From the NCBI GenBank assembly GCA_009928665.1, contig SACF01000014.1, positions 28,846 through 92,845 on the forward strand: a DNA stretch of 64,000 bases. Direction: 5' to 3'. A program made the position numbers and the translations under genes. This DNA comes from Alphaproteobacteria bacterium. Its GTDB lineage: Bacteria > Bacteroidota > Bacteroidia > Bacteroidales > FEN-979. The notes beneath the pieces were generated by a model. That model saw nothing but the letters and a program-made list of their open reading frames with translations, ran no database searches and was not told where the DNA came from. This document shows positions 8,486 to 17,474 of this stretch, one piece after another; position 1 is the stretch's first letter, and every line of letters begins with the position of its first letter.

Positions 8486-9371
8486 TTCGCTTGGAAAAAA
8501 GAAAGTCCTGGGCAGAGGACTCAGCGCATTACTCGATCAGTCGGGTACAGGCGAAACCTCGCTGGATGTCGCCGCGGAACATGCTACCGGTTCACCGGCA
8601 CGCATCCCGGTCGACCGGATTGAACCCAACCCGTTTCAACCCAGAACCCACTTCAGCGAGACTGACCTTCACGAACTGGCACTATCCATTACCGAATACG
8701 GTATTATTCAACCCCTTACCCTGCGAAAAATCGACCAGGGCCGATTCCAGGTTATCGCCGGCGAACGCAGGCTGAAAGCCGCAATAATTTCAGGACTGCA
8801 GGAAGTGCCTGCCTATGTCCGACTGGCAAACGATGAACAAATGCTCGAAATAGCGCTGGTTGAGAATATCCAGCGCACCGATTTGAATCCCCTCGAAGTG
8901 GCCATCAGCTTCCAGCGGCTTCTCGAAGAGTGCAAGATCAAACAGGAGGACCTGAGCCAGAAAGTCGGGAAAGACCGTTCGACCATTTCTAACTACATCC
9001 GGCTACTTAAACTGCCAACTGAAATACAGGTCGCTGTTCGCGACAACCTGATCAGTATGGGACATGCCCGCGCCCTGATAAATGTTGGCGATGAACGTTC
9101 CCAACTGATGATCCTGCAACAAATTCTTGAAGGAAAATTATCGGTTCGGCAAGTTGAAGAATCTGTGCGGAACCTGACAACCGGCGTTCCAAATAGACCG
9201 GTTCCGAAAACAGAACTTTCACCAAAACTCGAACAGGCCCGATCGTCACTTTCGAGAACATTGCAATCAAAAGTAGAACTTAAACTCCGGAAAACAGGCT
9301 CCGGCACCATTACCATCAGGTTCAGATCGGAGGAAGATCTCGATAGGATCATTGCCAAATTTGAATCGTAG
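8478..9371 (+). CDS. parB: Chromosome-partitioning protein ParB (Spo0J)
   Basis: parS-binding CTP-dependent clamp of 297 residues. The N-terminal ParB/Srx domain shows IEPNPFQPRTHF, the CTP-binding GERRLKAA (residues about 95-102) and ENIQRTDLNPLE. The helix-turn-helix reads QEDLSQKVGKDRSTISNYIRL around residues 155-175 (shown in part), followed by GHARAL. The C-terminal basic dimerisation domain ends at residue 297. Its stop (TAG) abuts the ATG of the DUF5683 gene, so parA, parB and the next gene are one operon. No clear parS site was searched exhaustively. Confidence 0.96.
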   Translation: MSDSLGKKKVLGRGLSALLDQSGTGETSLDVAAEHATGSPARIPVDRIEPNPFQPRTHFSETDLHELALSITEYGIIQPLTLRKIDQGRFQVIAGERRLKAAIISGLQEVPAYVRLANDEQMLEIALVENIQRTDLNPLEVAISFQRLLEECKIKQEDLSQKVGKDRSTISNYIRLLKLPTEIQVAVRDNLISMGHARALINVGDERSQLMILQQILEGKLSVRQVEESVRNLTTGVPNRPVPKTELSPKLEQARSSLSRTLQSKVELKLRKTGSGTITIRFRSEEDLDRIIAKFES

Positions 9372-9944
9372 ATGAAGCGCTACCTTACCTTTCTGGTGCT
9401 TTTGCCGGTAATCATCTGCTTCCCGACCAGGCTGTCGGCTCAAAAAGATTCCACATTTACCGAATTGCCTGATTCAATCAAGGAAAAACAGCATTCACCA
9501 ACTAAGGCAACCCTCATGTCGGCATGCCTGCCGGGTCTCGGACAGGTCTATAATAAAAAATACTGGAAAGTCCCTATTATTTACGCGGGTTTCGGCGTTC
9601 TTACCTATTTCATCTATACCAATGCCGATGAATATATCAATTTTAAATGTGCCTACATCGAATCATCCTACGGAAACATGAACGGGAACTACAGCTATCT
9701 GGTACAACGATATTCAAAAGATGAATTGCTGTCGGCCCGTGAATATTACCGCCGGAACCTTGAAATTACCTGCCTCCTTACAGCTGTGTGGTACGCTCTG
9801 AATATCCTCGATGCGACGGTCGATGCACATCTTTATACCTTCAACATTACCGACAAACTCACCATGAAAGTGGAACCGAAGGTGTTGCCGGTTGGCAAAT
9901 CTTTTCAATATGCCGGCGGTTTGTCCTTCAGCCTCCATTTCTAA
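9372..9944 (+). CDS. DUF5683 domain protein, probable membrane or periplasmic
   Basis: Protein of 190 residues with a signal peptide (residues 1-23, ending RLSA) and the DUF5683 signature ACLPGLGQVYNKKYWK followed by a hydrophobic segment (VPIIYAGFGVLTYFIYTN) and a second one (CLLTAVWYALNILDATVDA). The GLGQ.YN motif resembles TM2-domain proteins. It is repeatedly found beside parAB and dapB in Bacteroidetes, but its function is unknown. The start codon directly follows the parB stop. Confidence 0.8.
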   Translation: MKRYLTFLVLLPVIICFPTRLSAQKDSTFTELPDSIKEKQHSPTKATLMSACLPGLGQVYNKKYWKVPIIYAGFGVLTYFIYTNADEYINFKCAYIESSYGNMNGNYSYLVQRYSKDELLSAREYYRRNLEITCLLTAVWYALNILDATVDAHLYTFNITDKLTMKVEPKVLPVGKSFQYAGGLSFSLHF

Positions 9945-9956
9945 CATTACAACATC

Positions 9957-10691
9957 ATGAAAATCGCAATTATCGGATACGGGAAAATGGGTCAGGAGAT
10001 CGAAAAACTGGCGATTAAAAGAGGTCATGAAATCCCACTCATTATTGATAACCTGGACGATTGGGAAACCGATGGAAACCACCTCCGCGAAGTGGATGTA
10101 GCCATCGACTTTTCAACACCCTCCAGCATCGTGGAAAATATCTACAACTGCTTCTCCGCGGGAATTCCCGTTGTTGTGGGCACCACAGGCTGGCTCGACG
10201 ACCTTGAAAAAGTAAGGCAGGATTGTGCAGATCAGAACCAGACCCTGTTTTATGCTACCAATTTCAGCATTGGCGTGAACCTTTTCTTCGATTTAAACCA
10301 GCACCTTGCACGGATCATGTCACAGGTCGAAGGTTATGAGATCTCCATCGAAGAAACCCACCATATTCACAAGCAGGATGCTCCAAGCGGAACAGCTATC
10401 GCACTCGCCAACGACATCATTAACATCGTCGAAAGTAAAGAAAAATGGGTCAATAACCCGGTTGAAAACCCGGAAGAGCTTGGCATTAAATCGTACCGCA
10501 CCGATAATGCACCCGGAACCCATGTCATTAAATATGAATCGGAAGAAGATATCATCCAGATTACCCACACGGCAAAAAGCCGTAAAGGATTTGCACTGGG
10601 GGCGTTGCTTGCTGCAGAATGGATTGTCGGAAAAAAAGGATTCTTTGAGATGAAAGACATGATCGCAGAACAAATATTCAACAAATTATAA
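9957..10691 (+). CDS. dapB: 4-hydroxy-tetrahydrodipicolinate reductase
   Basis: Lysine/meso-diaminopimelate pathway enzyme of 244 residues. The NAD(P)-binding motif is GYGKMGQE near residue 7; GTTGW lies around residue 74. The substrate-binding, catalytic signature EETHHIHKQDAPSGTA is around residues 130-145. It is slightly shorter than the E. coli enzyme (273), as in other Bacteroidetes. It lies 12 bases after the DUF5683 gene. Confidence 0.95.
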   Translation: MKIAIIGYGKMGQEIEKLAIKRGHEIPLIIDNLDDWETDGNHLREVDVAIDFSTPSSIVENIYNCFSAGIPVVVGTTGWLDDLEKVRQDCADQNQTLFYATNFSIGVNLFFDLNQHLARIMSQVEGYEISIEETHHIHKQDAPSGTAIALANDIINIVESKEKWVNNPVENPEELGIKSYRTDNAPGTHVIKYESEEDIIQITHTAKSRKGFALGALLAAEWIVGKKGFFEMKDMIAEQIFNKL

Positions 10692-10755
10692 GAAACTGTG
10701 CAATTGTGCGTTTTATCTGATGATAACCACTTAAAGAAAAAATCGATATACCGCC

Positions 10756-12270
10756 ATGAACCTTTACCTGATCATTACCATTCTGTTCTTTATCCTGACG
10801 CTGGCAGGACTTTGGGGTATCTTTGAAAAATCCGGAAACAAAGGATGGATCGTCCTGATACCCCTGTACAATTTCTACATCTGGCTTAAAATCATAAAAA
10901 AACCGTTGTGGTGGTACATTTTCCTGCTGATCCCCTTCATCAACGTGTTTGTGGTTCTCTTGATGATCGTTGAAATTCTGAAATGTTTCAAAAAAAACGG
11001 GCTCCTCGAACAGGCTGTCGGAGTCCTCTTCCCCTTCTTCTACCTGCCATGGCTTGCTTTTATATCGAAGGATCCTTACTTCGACCCCGCCAAACTCAAA
11101 CCAGTAAAGAAATCTGCCATCAGAGAGTGGGTCGATGCTATTATCTTTGCCGTGATTGCAGCCAGCATCATCCGGATTTTCCTCATCGAAGCCTATACCA
11201 TCCCGACCTCCTCCATGGAGAAAACACTGCTGGTTGGCGACTACCTGTTTGTCAGTAAACTAAGTTTCGGCCCAAAAGTGCCCAATACCCCTATCGCCTT
11301 CCCCTTTGTCCATCATACCTTACCTTTGACCGAAAACACCCGGTCCTACCTCGAATGGATCAAACTGCCTTATTACCGCTTCCCCGGATTTGCTGACATA
11401 AAAAATATGGATGTTGTGGTTTTTAATTACCCCGATGGCGATACCCTATCCTCAAAACTACAAAGTAATGTCAGTTATTACCAGCTTGTTCGTCAATATG
11501 GCCGTGAAAATGTATGGAATAACAAGCAATATTTCGGCGATATCATTGCCCGTCCGGTCGATAAACGCGAAAATTTCATTAAAAGATGCATCGGAATCCC
11601 GGGCGATACAATCCGGATAACCGACAGAAAAGTGTTCATCAATGGCATTGAGGAAAAGAATCCGGGGAAACGACAATTCAAATATATCGTGAAAACCGAC
11701 GGCTCACCAATCAACCAGAAGAATTTTGAGAAGCTCGATATCACGGAGAATGTCAGCACCGACAACATGGGAATGTACGAATTAACCCTTTCAGATGATG
11801 CGCTCGCCAGGCTGAAATCATACAGCAATATCGTCTCCATCGAACCGGTAATCGCACCCAGAGGCGGATGGGACCCCAACATCTTTCCTTTTGATTCAAC
11901 CTATCGATGGAATGTCGATAACTTTGGTCCTGTCTGGGTTCCGAAAAAAGGTGTGACAATTCCCCTCAATATCGGAAATATATGTTTCTACAACAGGATT
12001 ATCGATGTTTTTGAAGGACATGATTTGCAAATCAAGGATCAGAAAATATATATCGACGGAAAAGAGTCAGACCATTATACTTTCCAATTGAACTATTACT
12101 GGATGATGGGTGATAACCGCCACAATTCGGCCGACTCAAGGTACTGGGGATTCGTGCCTGAAGACCATGTGGTTGGGAAAGCAGTATTTGTGTGGCTTTC
12201 ACTTGCACCGAACAAATCTCTGCTCGATGGAAAAATACGGTGGGGTAAACTCATGCGATTTGTAAAATAA
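10756..12270 (+). CDS. lepB: Signal peptidase I with N-terminal DUF5684-like membrane domain
   Basis: Inner-membrane protease that removes signal peptides from secreted proteins; 504 residues, long for the family. The first 110 residues form several hydrophobic segments with the DUF5684-like pattern GNKGWIVLIPLYNFYIWLKI. A further membrane segment precedes the catalytic serine S153 (IPTSSMEK) and the general-base lysine K276 (FIKRCIGIPGDTI). The C-terminal box reads MMGDNRHNSADSRYWGFV. A long insertion between the Lys motif and the C-terminal box (about residues 300-455) is typical of Bacteroidetes enzymes. Confidence 0.93.
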   Translation: MNLYLIITILFFILTLAGLWGIFEKSGNKGWIVLIPLYNFYIWLKIIKKPLWWYIFLLIPFINVFVVLLMIVEILKCFKKNGLLEQAVGVLFPFFYLPWLAFISKDPYFDPAKLKPVKKSAIREWVDAIIFAVIAASIIRIFLIEAYTIPTSSMEKTLLVGDYLFVSKLSFGPKVPNTPIAFPFVHHTLPLTENTRSYLEWIKLPYYRFPGFADIKNMDVVVFNYPDGDTLSSKLQSNVSYYQLVRQYGRENVWNNKQYFGDIIARPVDKRENFIKRCIGIPGDTIRITDRKVFINGIEEKNPGKRQFKYIVKTDGSPINQKNFEKLDITENVSTDNMGMYELTLSDDALARLKSYSNIVSIEPVIAPRGGWDPNIFPFDSTYRWNVDNFGPVWVPKKGVTIPLNIGNICFYNRIIDVFEGHDLQIKDQKIYIDGKESDHYTFQLNYYWMMGDNRHNSADSRYWGFVPEDHVVGKAVFVWLSLAPNKSLLDGKIRWGKLMRFVK

Positions 12271-12271
12271 C

Positions 12272-12279
12272 TAACTTTG
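12272..12279 (+). promoter_or_regulatory. Candidate -7 box for the DUF4412 gene
   Basis: TAACTTTG matches TAnnTTTG and begins two bases after the lepB stop, 33 bases before the next ATG. There is no -33 element at the right distance. Confidence 0.35.
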
Positions 12280-12312
12280 TCATAAATATTCACAAAAGCC
12301 TTGAAAATCATC

Positions 12313-12993
12313 ATGAAAAAAACACTGATCAGCATCCTTGTGGCATTTGCCGCTGTTATTGGTTATTCCGGAACCTTTGCCGGCAAACCATTTGAAGGAG
12401 TTATTACTTTTAAAATCACATATCCCGACAGCAAATTCTCAGAAAGTCAACTTGCCATGTTCCCAAAGCTGATGACCCTCTCCATTAAAGGAAATAAATC
12501 GCGTACGGATATGCAAATGAGCGGGGTCAATTCGGTCGAGATTACCGACTATGTAAACAAGACCAAAGTGGCCCTGATAAACATGATGGGACAAAAATAT
12601 GCCATAAAACAATCCACCGCCGACATCGAAAAGGCGATGGGCGACAATCCGAAGCCCACTGTTGAACTTTCGTCCGAGACTAAAGTAGTCGCCGGCTACA
12701 CTTGTAAAAAAGCCCTGGTGACAGTCAATGAAGATGGCGTTAAAAGTACTTTTGAAGCTTATTACACCTCTGAACTCGGGACCAAAATGGCCAATTTCGA
12801 CAGCCCTGTTTATAAAGATATCGATGGCGTGCTCCTTGAATTCGTTTTCAGTTCCAAAGGCATCAACATGAAGTTTACCGCTACTTCCATCGAAAAAAAG
12901 AATCTTTCGGCCAAGGATTTCGAAATTCCTTCTGACTACACCCTGACAACCCAGGAAGAACTTAAAAGCAAGTTTGGAGGAGGGGGAGAGTAA
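12313..12993 (+). CDS. DUF4412-like secreted protein
   Basis: Protein of 226 residues with a signal peptide (MKKTLISILVAFAAVIGY...FA). The body is the beta-rich arrangement of DUF4412 proteins: FEGVITFKITYPD, then TLSIKGNKSRTDM, and the cysteine-containing VVAGYTCKKALVTVNEDG. Such proteins are predicted periplasmic or outer-membrane-associated in Bacteroidetes and have no established function. A TTG at 12301 is in frame, but the ATG at 12313 gives a cleaner signal peptide. It lies seven bases before ftsK. Confidence 0.72.
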   Translation: MKKTLISILVAFAAVIGYSGTFAGKPFEGVITFKITYPDSKFSESQLAMFPKLMTLSIKGNKSRTDMQMSGVNSVEITDYVNKTKVALINMMGQKYAIKQSTADIEKAMGDNPKPTVELSSETKVVAGYTCKKALVTVNEDGVKSTFEAYYTSELGTKMANFDSPVYKDIDGVLLEFVFSSKGINMKFTATSIEKKNLSAKDFEIPSDYTLTTQEELKSKFGGGGE

Positions 12994-12999
12994 GTAAAA

Positions 13000-15513
13000 A
13001 TGGCGCGTCCGGGGAATCAGCCACGATCCAACACATACAGGGAAGAACCAGGCGAAAATGTTGTTCCCGAAATACCTGTGATTACGGGTGAGGGACCTGT
13101 TAAACGAAAACGGGAAAAAAAAGAAAAACCACCGACTCCTCCCAAATCACCGAAACCGCCAAAGCAGAAAAAAATACGCACGGAACCCGAACAGGCCCGT
13201 CACGAAAGACGGGTGCACGTACTGGGTCTCTTTTTCGTCCTGCTTGCCTTTTACCTGCTGTTTTCGTTTACCTCATACCTCTACACCTGGAAGTCCGATT
13301 ATAGTTTTACCGATACTATTTTTAAACACTTCAGCCCGGATGTATTTTTCGAGAATAATACCCCCGTGGAAAACTGGATGGGTAAAATCGGCGCCCTTAC
13401 CGCTTACCTGTTTATCACAAAATGGTTCGGAATCTCTTCCTTCCTGTTTGTGATCATCCTGTTAAATACGGGAATGAAACAATTTTTCCACATTCGGATT
13501 TTCCCGCTTTGGGCGACCCTTGAATATGGTTTCTTCGGAATCATCTGGATCCCGGTACTTCTGGGACTGGTTGCGCCCGGGAATGATCTGCTTACCGGAG
13601 TATATGGTTTTCAGATGAACATCTGGCTGACGGAATTCCTGGGAACGTCGGGTCTTGCCTTGTTGCTTGCATTCTCAGGTCTCAGTTTTCTGATACTGGC
13701 TTTCAACATTCCTTTCAGATGGCTTGGAACAGGAAAACAAAAAGAGATCCCTGTGAGTGATGTCTCCGAAGCCCCTTCACCTGATGGGGAGGAGACTCCG
13801 GTGGAATCCGGACAGATTTCAGAACCCTATCCGGTCAACCAGCTCATCGAAAAAGAACCTGCAACGCTGAATGAGATCGACCTCGAAATTCCTTCAGAAC
13901 CCACTGCAAATCCAATCATCGAAAACGAAGTCGAACTCCAGATCGAAAAACCTGTTGAAGAACCTTCAACCGAAGATCCCCTTCCCCACCAAACCCTCGA
14001 TACCCGGTATGATCCGACCCTGGATCTCGCTCATTATAAATATCCAACGCTCGACCTGTTAAGCGACTACGGAGGAGAATCGGTCAATGTTCGAAAAGAA
14101 GAGTTGGAATCAAACAAGGATAAAATTGTCCAAACGCTTTCCAATTACGATATCCGCATTCAAAAGATCAAGGCCACCATCGGCCCTGCAGTCACCCTGT
14201 ATGAGATCGTACCCGAGGCAGGGATCCGGATAGCGCGGATAAAGAACCTGGAAGACGACATTGCACTGAGCTTAGCTGCAATGGGGATCAGGATAATAGC
14301 CCCCATCCCGGGAAAGGGAACAATCGGCATCGAAGTCCCCAATCAAAACCCGGAAATTGTATCTATCAAATCATTGCTCAGTACTGAAAAATTCAAAAAT
14401 TCCACTTTTGAGCTGCCATTTGTGCTCGGTAAAACCATTGCGAACGAGACCTTTATTGCAGATCTTTCGCGGATGCCGCACCTCCTGATGGCCGGGGCAA
14501 CCGGACAGGGAAAATCGGTGGGCCTCAATACCATCATCACTTCGCTCCTCTATAAAAAACACCCGGCCCAAATCAAGTTTGTACTCATCGACCCGAAAAA
14601 GGTTGAACTTACCTTGTATTCCAAACTTGAACGGCACTTTCTGGCAAAACTACCGGATGCGGAAGAGGCCATCATTACAGATACTAAGAAAGTGATCCGT
14701 ACCCTCAACTCCCTGAACATCGAAATGGACAGCCGGTACGACCTGCTCCGCGATGCCCAGGTAAGAAATATCAAGGAATATAACGAAAAATTCCTTTCCC
14801 GGAAACTGAATCCCAACGACGGTCACCAGTTTTTGCCTTACATCATCCTGGTCATCGACGAATTTGCCGACCTCATCATGACTGCCGGCCGCGAGATCGA
14901 AACGCCGCTCACCCGCTTAGCACAGCTTGCACGCGCAACGGGAATACACCTGATCATTGCCACCCAGCGCCCTTCGGTCAATATTATTACCGGCACCATC
15001 AAAGCCAACTTCCCTGCACGCATTGCATTCCGCGTAATTTCAAAGATCGACTCCCGTACCATTCTCGACTCTTCAGGTGCCGATCAGTTGATCGGCCGCG
15101 GCGATATGCTCCTGTCGACCGGAAGTGACCTGATCAGGCTTCAATGCGCCTTTGTCGACACTCCCGAAATTGACCGGTTGACAGAATTTATCGGATCGCA
15201 ACGTGGTTACCCCGACGCCTTCTCCTTGCCCGAATATTATGACGAAGAGAGCGGATCATCGTCCAAGGAATTCGACGCCAACGAAAAGGATGAGTTCTTC
15301 GCCGAAGCCGCACGGATCGTTGTTCAGCATCAACATGGTTCGACTTCGCTGATCCAGAGAAAACTTAAATTGGGCTATAACCGGGCCGGAAGAATCATCG
15401 ACCAGCTTGAAAGCGCCGGAATCGTGGGTCCTTTCGAAGGTAGCAAGGCCCGTGAAGTCAGATATAAAGACCTGACCTCGCTGGAGGAATATTTGAATAT
15501 CCTGGGCCAGTAA
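13000..15513 (+). CDS. ftsK: DNA translocase FtsK
   Basis: Septal DNA pump of 837 residues for chromosome dimer resolution and segregation. After a basic proline-rich N terminus come about four membrane segments (residues 75-245), then an acidic linker, an alpha domain (VTLYEIVPEAGIRIARI) and the RecA-like motor with Walker A GATGQGKSV near residue 500 and Walker B YIILVIDEFADLI near residue 615. The gamma winged-helix domain is at the C terminus (STSLIQRKLKLGYNRAGRI). Domain order and length are normal. Confidence 0.96.
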   Translation: MARPGNQPRSNTYREEPGENVVPEIPVITGEGPVKRKREKKEKPPTPPKSPKPPKQKKIRTEPEQARHERRVHVLGLFFVLLAFYLLFSFTSYLYTWKSDYSFTDTIFKHFSPDVFFENNTPVENWMGKIGALTAYLFITKWFGISSFLFVIILLNTGMKQFFHIRIFPLWATLEYGFFGIIWIPVLLGLVAPGNDLLTGVYGFQMNIWLTEFLGTSGLALLLAFSGLSFLILAFNIPFRWLGTGKQKEIPVSDVSEAPSPDGEETPVESGQISEPYPVNQLIEKEPATLNEIDLEIPSEPTANPIIENEVELQIEKPVEEPSTEDPLPHQTLDTRYDPTLDLAHYKYPTLDLLSDYGGESVNVRKEELESNKDKIVQTLSNYDIRIQKIKATIGPAVTLYEIVPEAGIRIARIKNLEDDIALSLAAMGIRIIAPIPGKGTIGIEVPNQNPEIVSIKSLLSTEKFKNSTFELPFVLGKTIANETFIADLSRMPHLLMAGATGQGKSVGLNTIITSLLYKKHPAQIKFVLIDPKKVELTLYSKLERHFLAKLPDAEEAIITDTKKVIRTLNSLNIEMDSRYDLLRDAQVRNIKEYNEKFLSRKLNPNDGHQFLPYIILVIDEFADLIMTAGREIETPLTRLAQLARATGIHLIIATQRPSVNIITGTIKANFPARIAFRVISKIDSRTILDSSGADQLIGRGDMLLSTGSDLIRLQCAFVDTPEIDRLTEFIGSQRGYPDAFSLPEYYDEESGSSSKEFDANEKDEFFAEAARIVVQHQHGSTSLIQRKLKLGYNRAGRIIDQLESAGIVGPFEGSKAREVRYKDLTSLEEYLNILGQ

Positions 15514-15520
15514 GAATAAA

Positions 15521-15765
15521 ACGTAAATTCATATAAGGCATCAGGCAATAGCCATTAGCCATTACGGAAGAAAATTATTCAAAATTCAAATGTCAAAATT
15601 CAAATGTCAAAATTCAAATTAGCCATTAGCCATTAGAGTAAAGGGTTTTCCGTTTTCCATTTTCAATTTTACATTTTCCATTGTCCATTGTCAATCACTC
15701 ATTCACTCAATAAATCAGTCAATCAGTCAATCAATCAATCAATCAATCATTCAATCATTCCATTC
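15521..15765 (+). repeat. Composite repeat block A, upstream of the lolA-like gene
   Basis: Two low-complexity parts lie in series. The first holds direct repeats (AAATGTCAAAATTC and AGCCATTAGCCATTA units) and a TTTTCCATT/CCATTGTC array, which is the reverse complement of the ACAATGG-type units seen in blocks B and D. The second is a run of TCAA/TCAG/TCAT tetranucleotides ending three bases before the next ATG. No gene is seen in the block itself. Confidence 0.85.
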
Positions 15766-16404
15766 ATGACCAGACTCAGTTTATTATTTACCACCGTTTT
15801 CACAGTCGTTTCCATATTTTCTTTTAGCCAGAGTAAAGATCAAAAAGCCTCAGCATTGCTCGACCAGGTGAGCGTAAAGGCGAAATCGCACAAATCCATT
15901 AAAGTCGATTTTTCCTATTCCATGGTAAACCCGAAAGCGAGGATTAAGGAAGAAAAGTCCGGAACCCTTTTAGTTTCCGGTGACCGGTACCGGATGTCGG
16001 TTGCCGGTCAGACCGTGATCTCCGACGGAACAACTGTCTGGACTTACCTGAAAGAATCCAATGAGGTCCAGATCAATACACTGGATAATAAAGATGATGC
16101 CATGACACCATCGAAATTGCTCACCTCCTACAATGCCAATTACAAGGCAAAGATGATCAAGGCGAATGATGCCGCGACAGAGTCGGTGGAACTCACCCCG
16201 AACAATTCAAAGAATTTTACCAAAGCCATCCTGGGAATTGATAAAGTGAAGAAACAGGTAAAAAGCTTCACACTGTACGATAAGGGCGGGAATGTTTTCA
16301 CCTACACGATTAAAAACTATGTCACTGACACACCGGTAACACCGGCTGATTTTGTGTTCGATTCAAAAAAATTCCCCGGTGTTGAAGTGATCGACATGCG
16401 TTAA
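15766..16404 (+). CDS. LolA-like outer-membrane lipoprotein carrier protein
   Basis: Periplasmic chaperone-like protein of 212 residues with a signal peptide (MTRLSLLFTTVFTVVSIFSFS). The LolA/LppC fold pattern is visible: KSIKVDFSYSM, then KSGTLLVSGDRYRM, ISDGTTVWTYLKESNEVQI and the C-terminal DFVFDSKKFPGVEVIDMR. It would carry lipoproteins between membranes. The frame is also open upstream to 15688 through the tetranucleotide repeat; ATG 15766 is preferred because a normal signal peptide begins there. No obvious ribosome-binding site is seen. Confidence 0.82.
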   Translation: MTRLSLLFTTVFTVVSIFSFSQSKDQKASALLDQVSVKAKSHKSIKVDFSYSMVNPKARIKEEKSGTLLVSGDRYRMSVAGQTVISDGTTVWTYLKESNEVQINTLDNKDDAMTPSKLLTSYNANYKAKMIKANDAATESVELTPNNSKNFTKAILGIDKVKKQVKSFTLYDKGGNVFTYTIKNYVTDTPVTPADFVFDSKKFPGVEVIDMR

Positions 16405-16435
16405 CCGGCCTGAACAATTCAAAGTGGAATCCTTT

Positions 16436-17269
16436 ATGCGTTTTCAGCGGATCAACGATCATGATCAGTTAAAGGCGATTGCAAAGTCAGTCAGGAAGTC
16501 GGTCATCACCAGCCTCAGTGCAGCAGGTTCCGGTCACCTGGGAGGATCGTTGGGGCTTACAGATATCTTCACCTTTTTGTATTTCAACATCATGAATCAT
16601 GACCCGGCTGATCCGGGTTGGAAAGGGCGCGACCGGTTGATCCTTTCCATCGGGCATGTTGCACCGGTGCTGTACGCCACACTTGCCCATGCCGGGTATT
16701 TCAGCATCGATGAACTCGTAACCCTGCGAAAACTTGGCAGCCGACTGCAGGGCCATCCGGGAAGGGATCATGGACTGCCCGGGTTGGAGCTTTCGGCCGG
16801 TTCGCTGGGACAGGGTCTTTCAGTTGCCGTTGGTATGGCCCTGGCAGGAAGAATCGATCAGTCAGATCACAATGTATATTGTATTCTGGGCGATGGTGAG
16901 CTCCAGGAAGGCTCCGTTTGGGAAGCCGCCATGGCCGCAGGCCACCATAAACTTGGAAACCTTTGCGCCATTGTTGACCGCAACGGTGTCCAGATTGACG
17001 GGGGCACTGAAAAAGTAATGGCTATTGAACCTTTGGCCGATAAATGGAGCAGTTTTGGCTGGCAGGTTTTCACCTGCGACGGGAACGATTTCGGAGAGCT
17101 GGCCGACGTTTTCGCGCAGATCAGCCCTGACCGGGAGCGACCCTCCGTGATCATTGCGAAAACCGTCATGGGCAAAGGTATAACAGCTATTGAAGGTGAT
17201 TACCGCTGGCATGGTAAAGCACCGGATAGAGAGCAAGCAATTGAATTTATCAAAGAGATCGACAGTTGA
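16436..17269 (+). CDS. Transketolase, N-terminal (thiamine diphosphate-binding) subunit
   Basis: First half of a split transketolase, 277 residues, pentose phosphate pathway. The visible motifs are SAAGSGHLGGSLG (residues about 24-36), LSIGHVAPVLYA, and the thiamine-diphosphate motif GDGELQEGSVWEAA...NRNGVQIDG-like (VDRNGVQIDG). A GTG at 16424 is in frame, but ATG 16436 is preferred. The C-terminal subunit is 205 bases downstream, separated by a repeat block. Split transketolases are common in anaerobic bacteria and archaea. Confidence 0.92.
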   Translation: MRFQRINDHDQLKAIAKSVRKSVITSLSAAGSGHLGGSLGLTDIFTFLYFNIMNHDPADPGWKGRDRLILSIGHVAPVLYATLAHAGYFSIDELVTLRKLGSRLQGHPGRDHGLPGLELSAGSLGQGLSVAVGMALAGRIDQSDHNVYCILGDGELQEGSVWEAAMAAGHHKLGNLCAIVDRNGVQIDGGTEKVMAIEPLADKWSSFGWQVFTCDGNDFGELADVFAQISPDRERPSVIIAKTVMGKGITAIEGDYRWHGKAPDREQAIEFIKEIDS

Positions 17270-17410
17270 CAATTGAAAATGGACAATTGACAATTGAAAA
17301 TGAACAATTGACAATGGATAATTGACAATGGAAAATTGAAAATTGAAAACGGAAAATTTTCTCATCAATCAATCAATCAATCAATCATTCAGTCAATCAT
17401 TCAGTCAATA
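17267..17410 (+). repeat. Composite repeat block B, between the two transketolase genes
   Basis: About nine degenerate copies of a 7-17 base unit related to ACAATTGAAAATGG are followed by GAAAACGGAAAATTTT and a run of TCAATCAA with TCAG/TCAT variants. It begins at the stop codon of the first transketolase gene. The spacer to the second gene's ATG is about 65 bases. The same composite order occurs in block D. Confidence 0.88.
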
Positions 17411-17474
17411 AATTCCGTTACACGTCACCAATCACGATTTTTTTCTCACTGACTAAATTCTGATATTCAAAGTG

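Noticed and set aside
12278..12295. TTCACAA half-site that could be a Rex operator near the DUF4412 gene
   Set aside because: The left arm does not match TTGTGAA at the required spacing; shifting by one base breaks the n4 spacer.
15700..15765. Possible CRISPR array
   Set aside because: The units are 4-base tetranucleotides without spacers of constant length; this is a microsatellite, not direct repeats of 24-40 bases.
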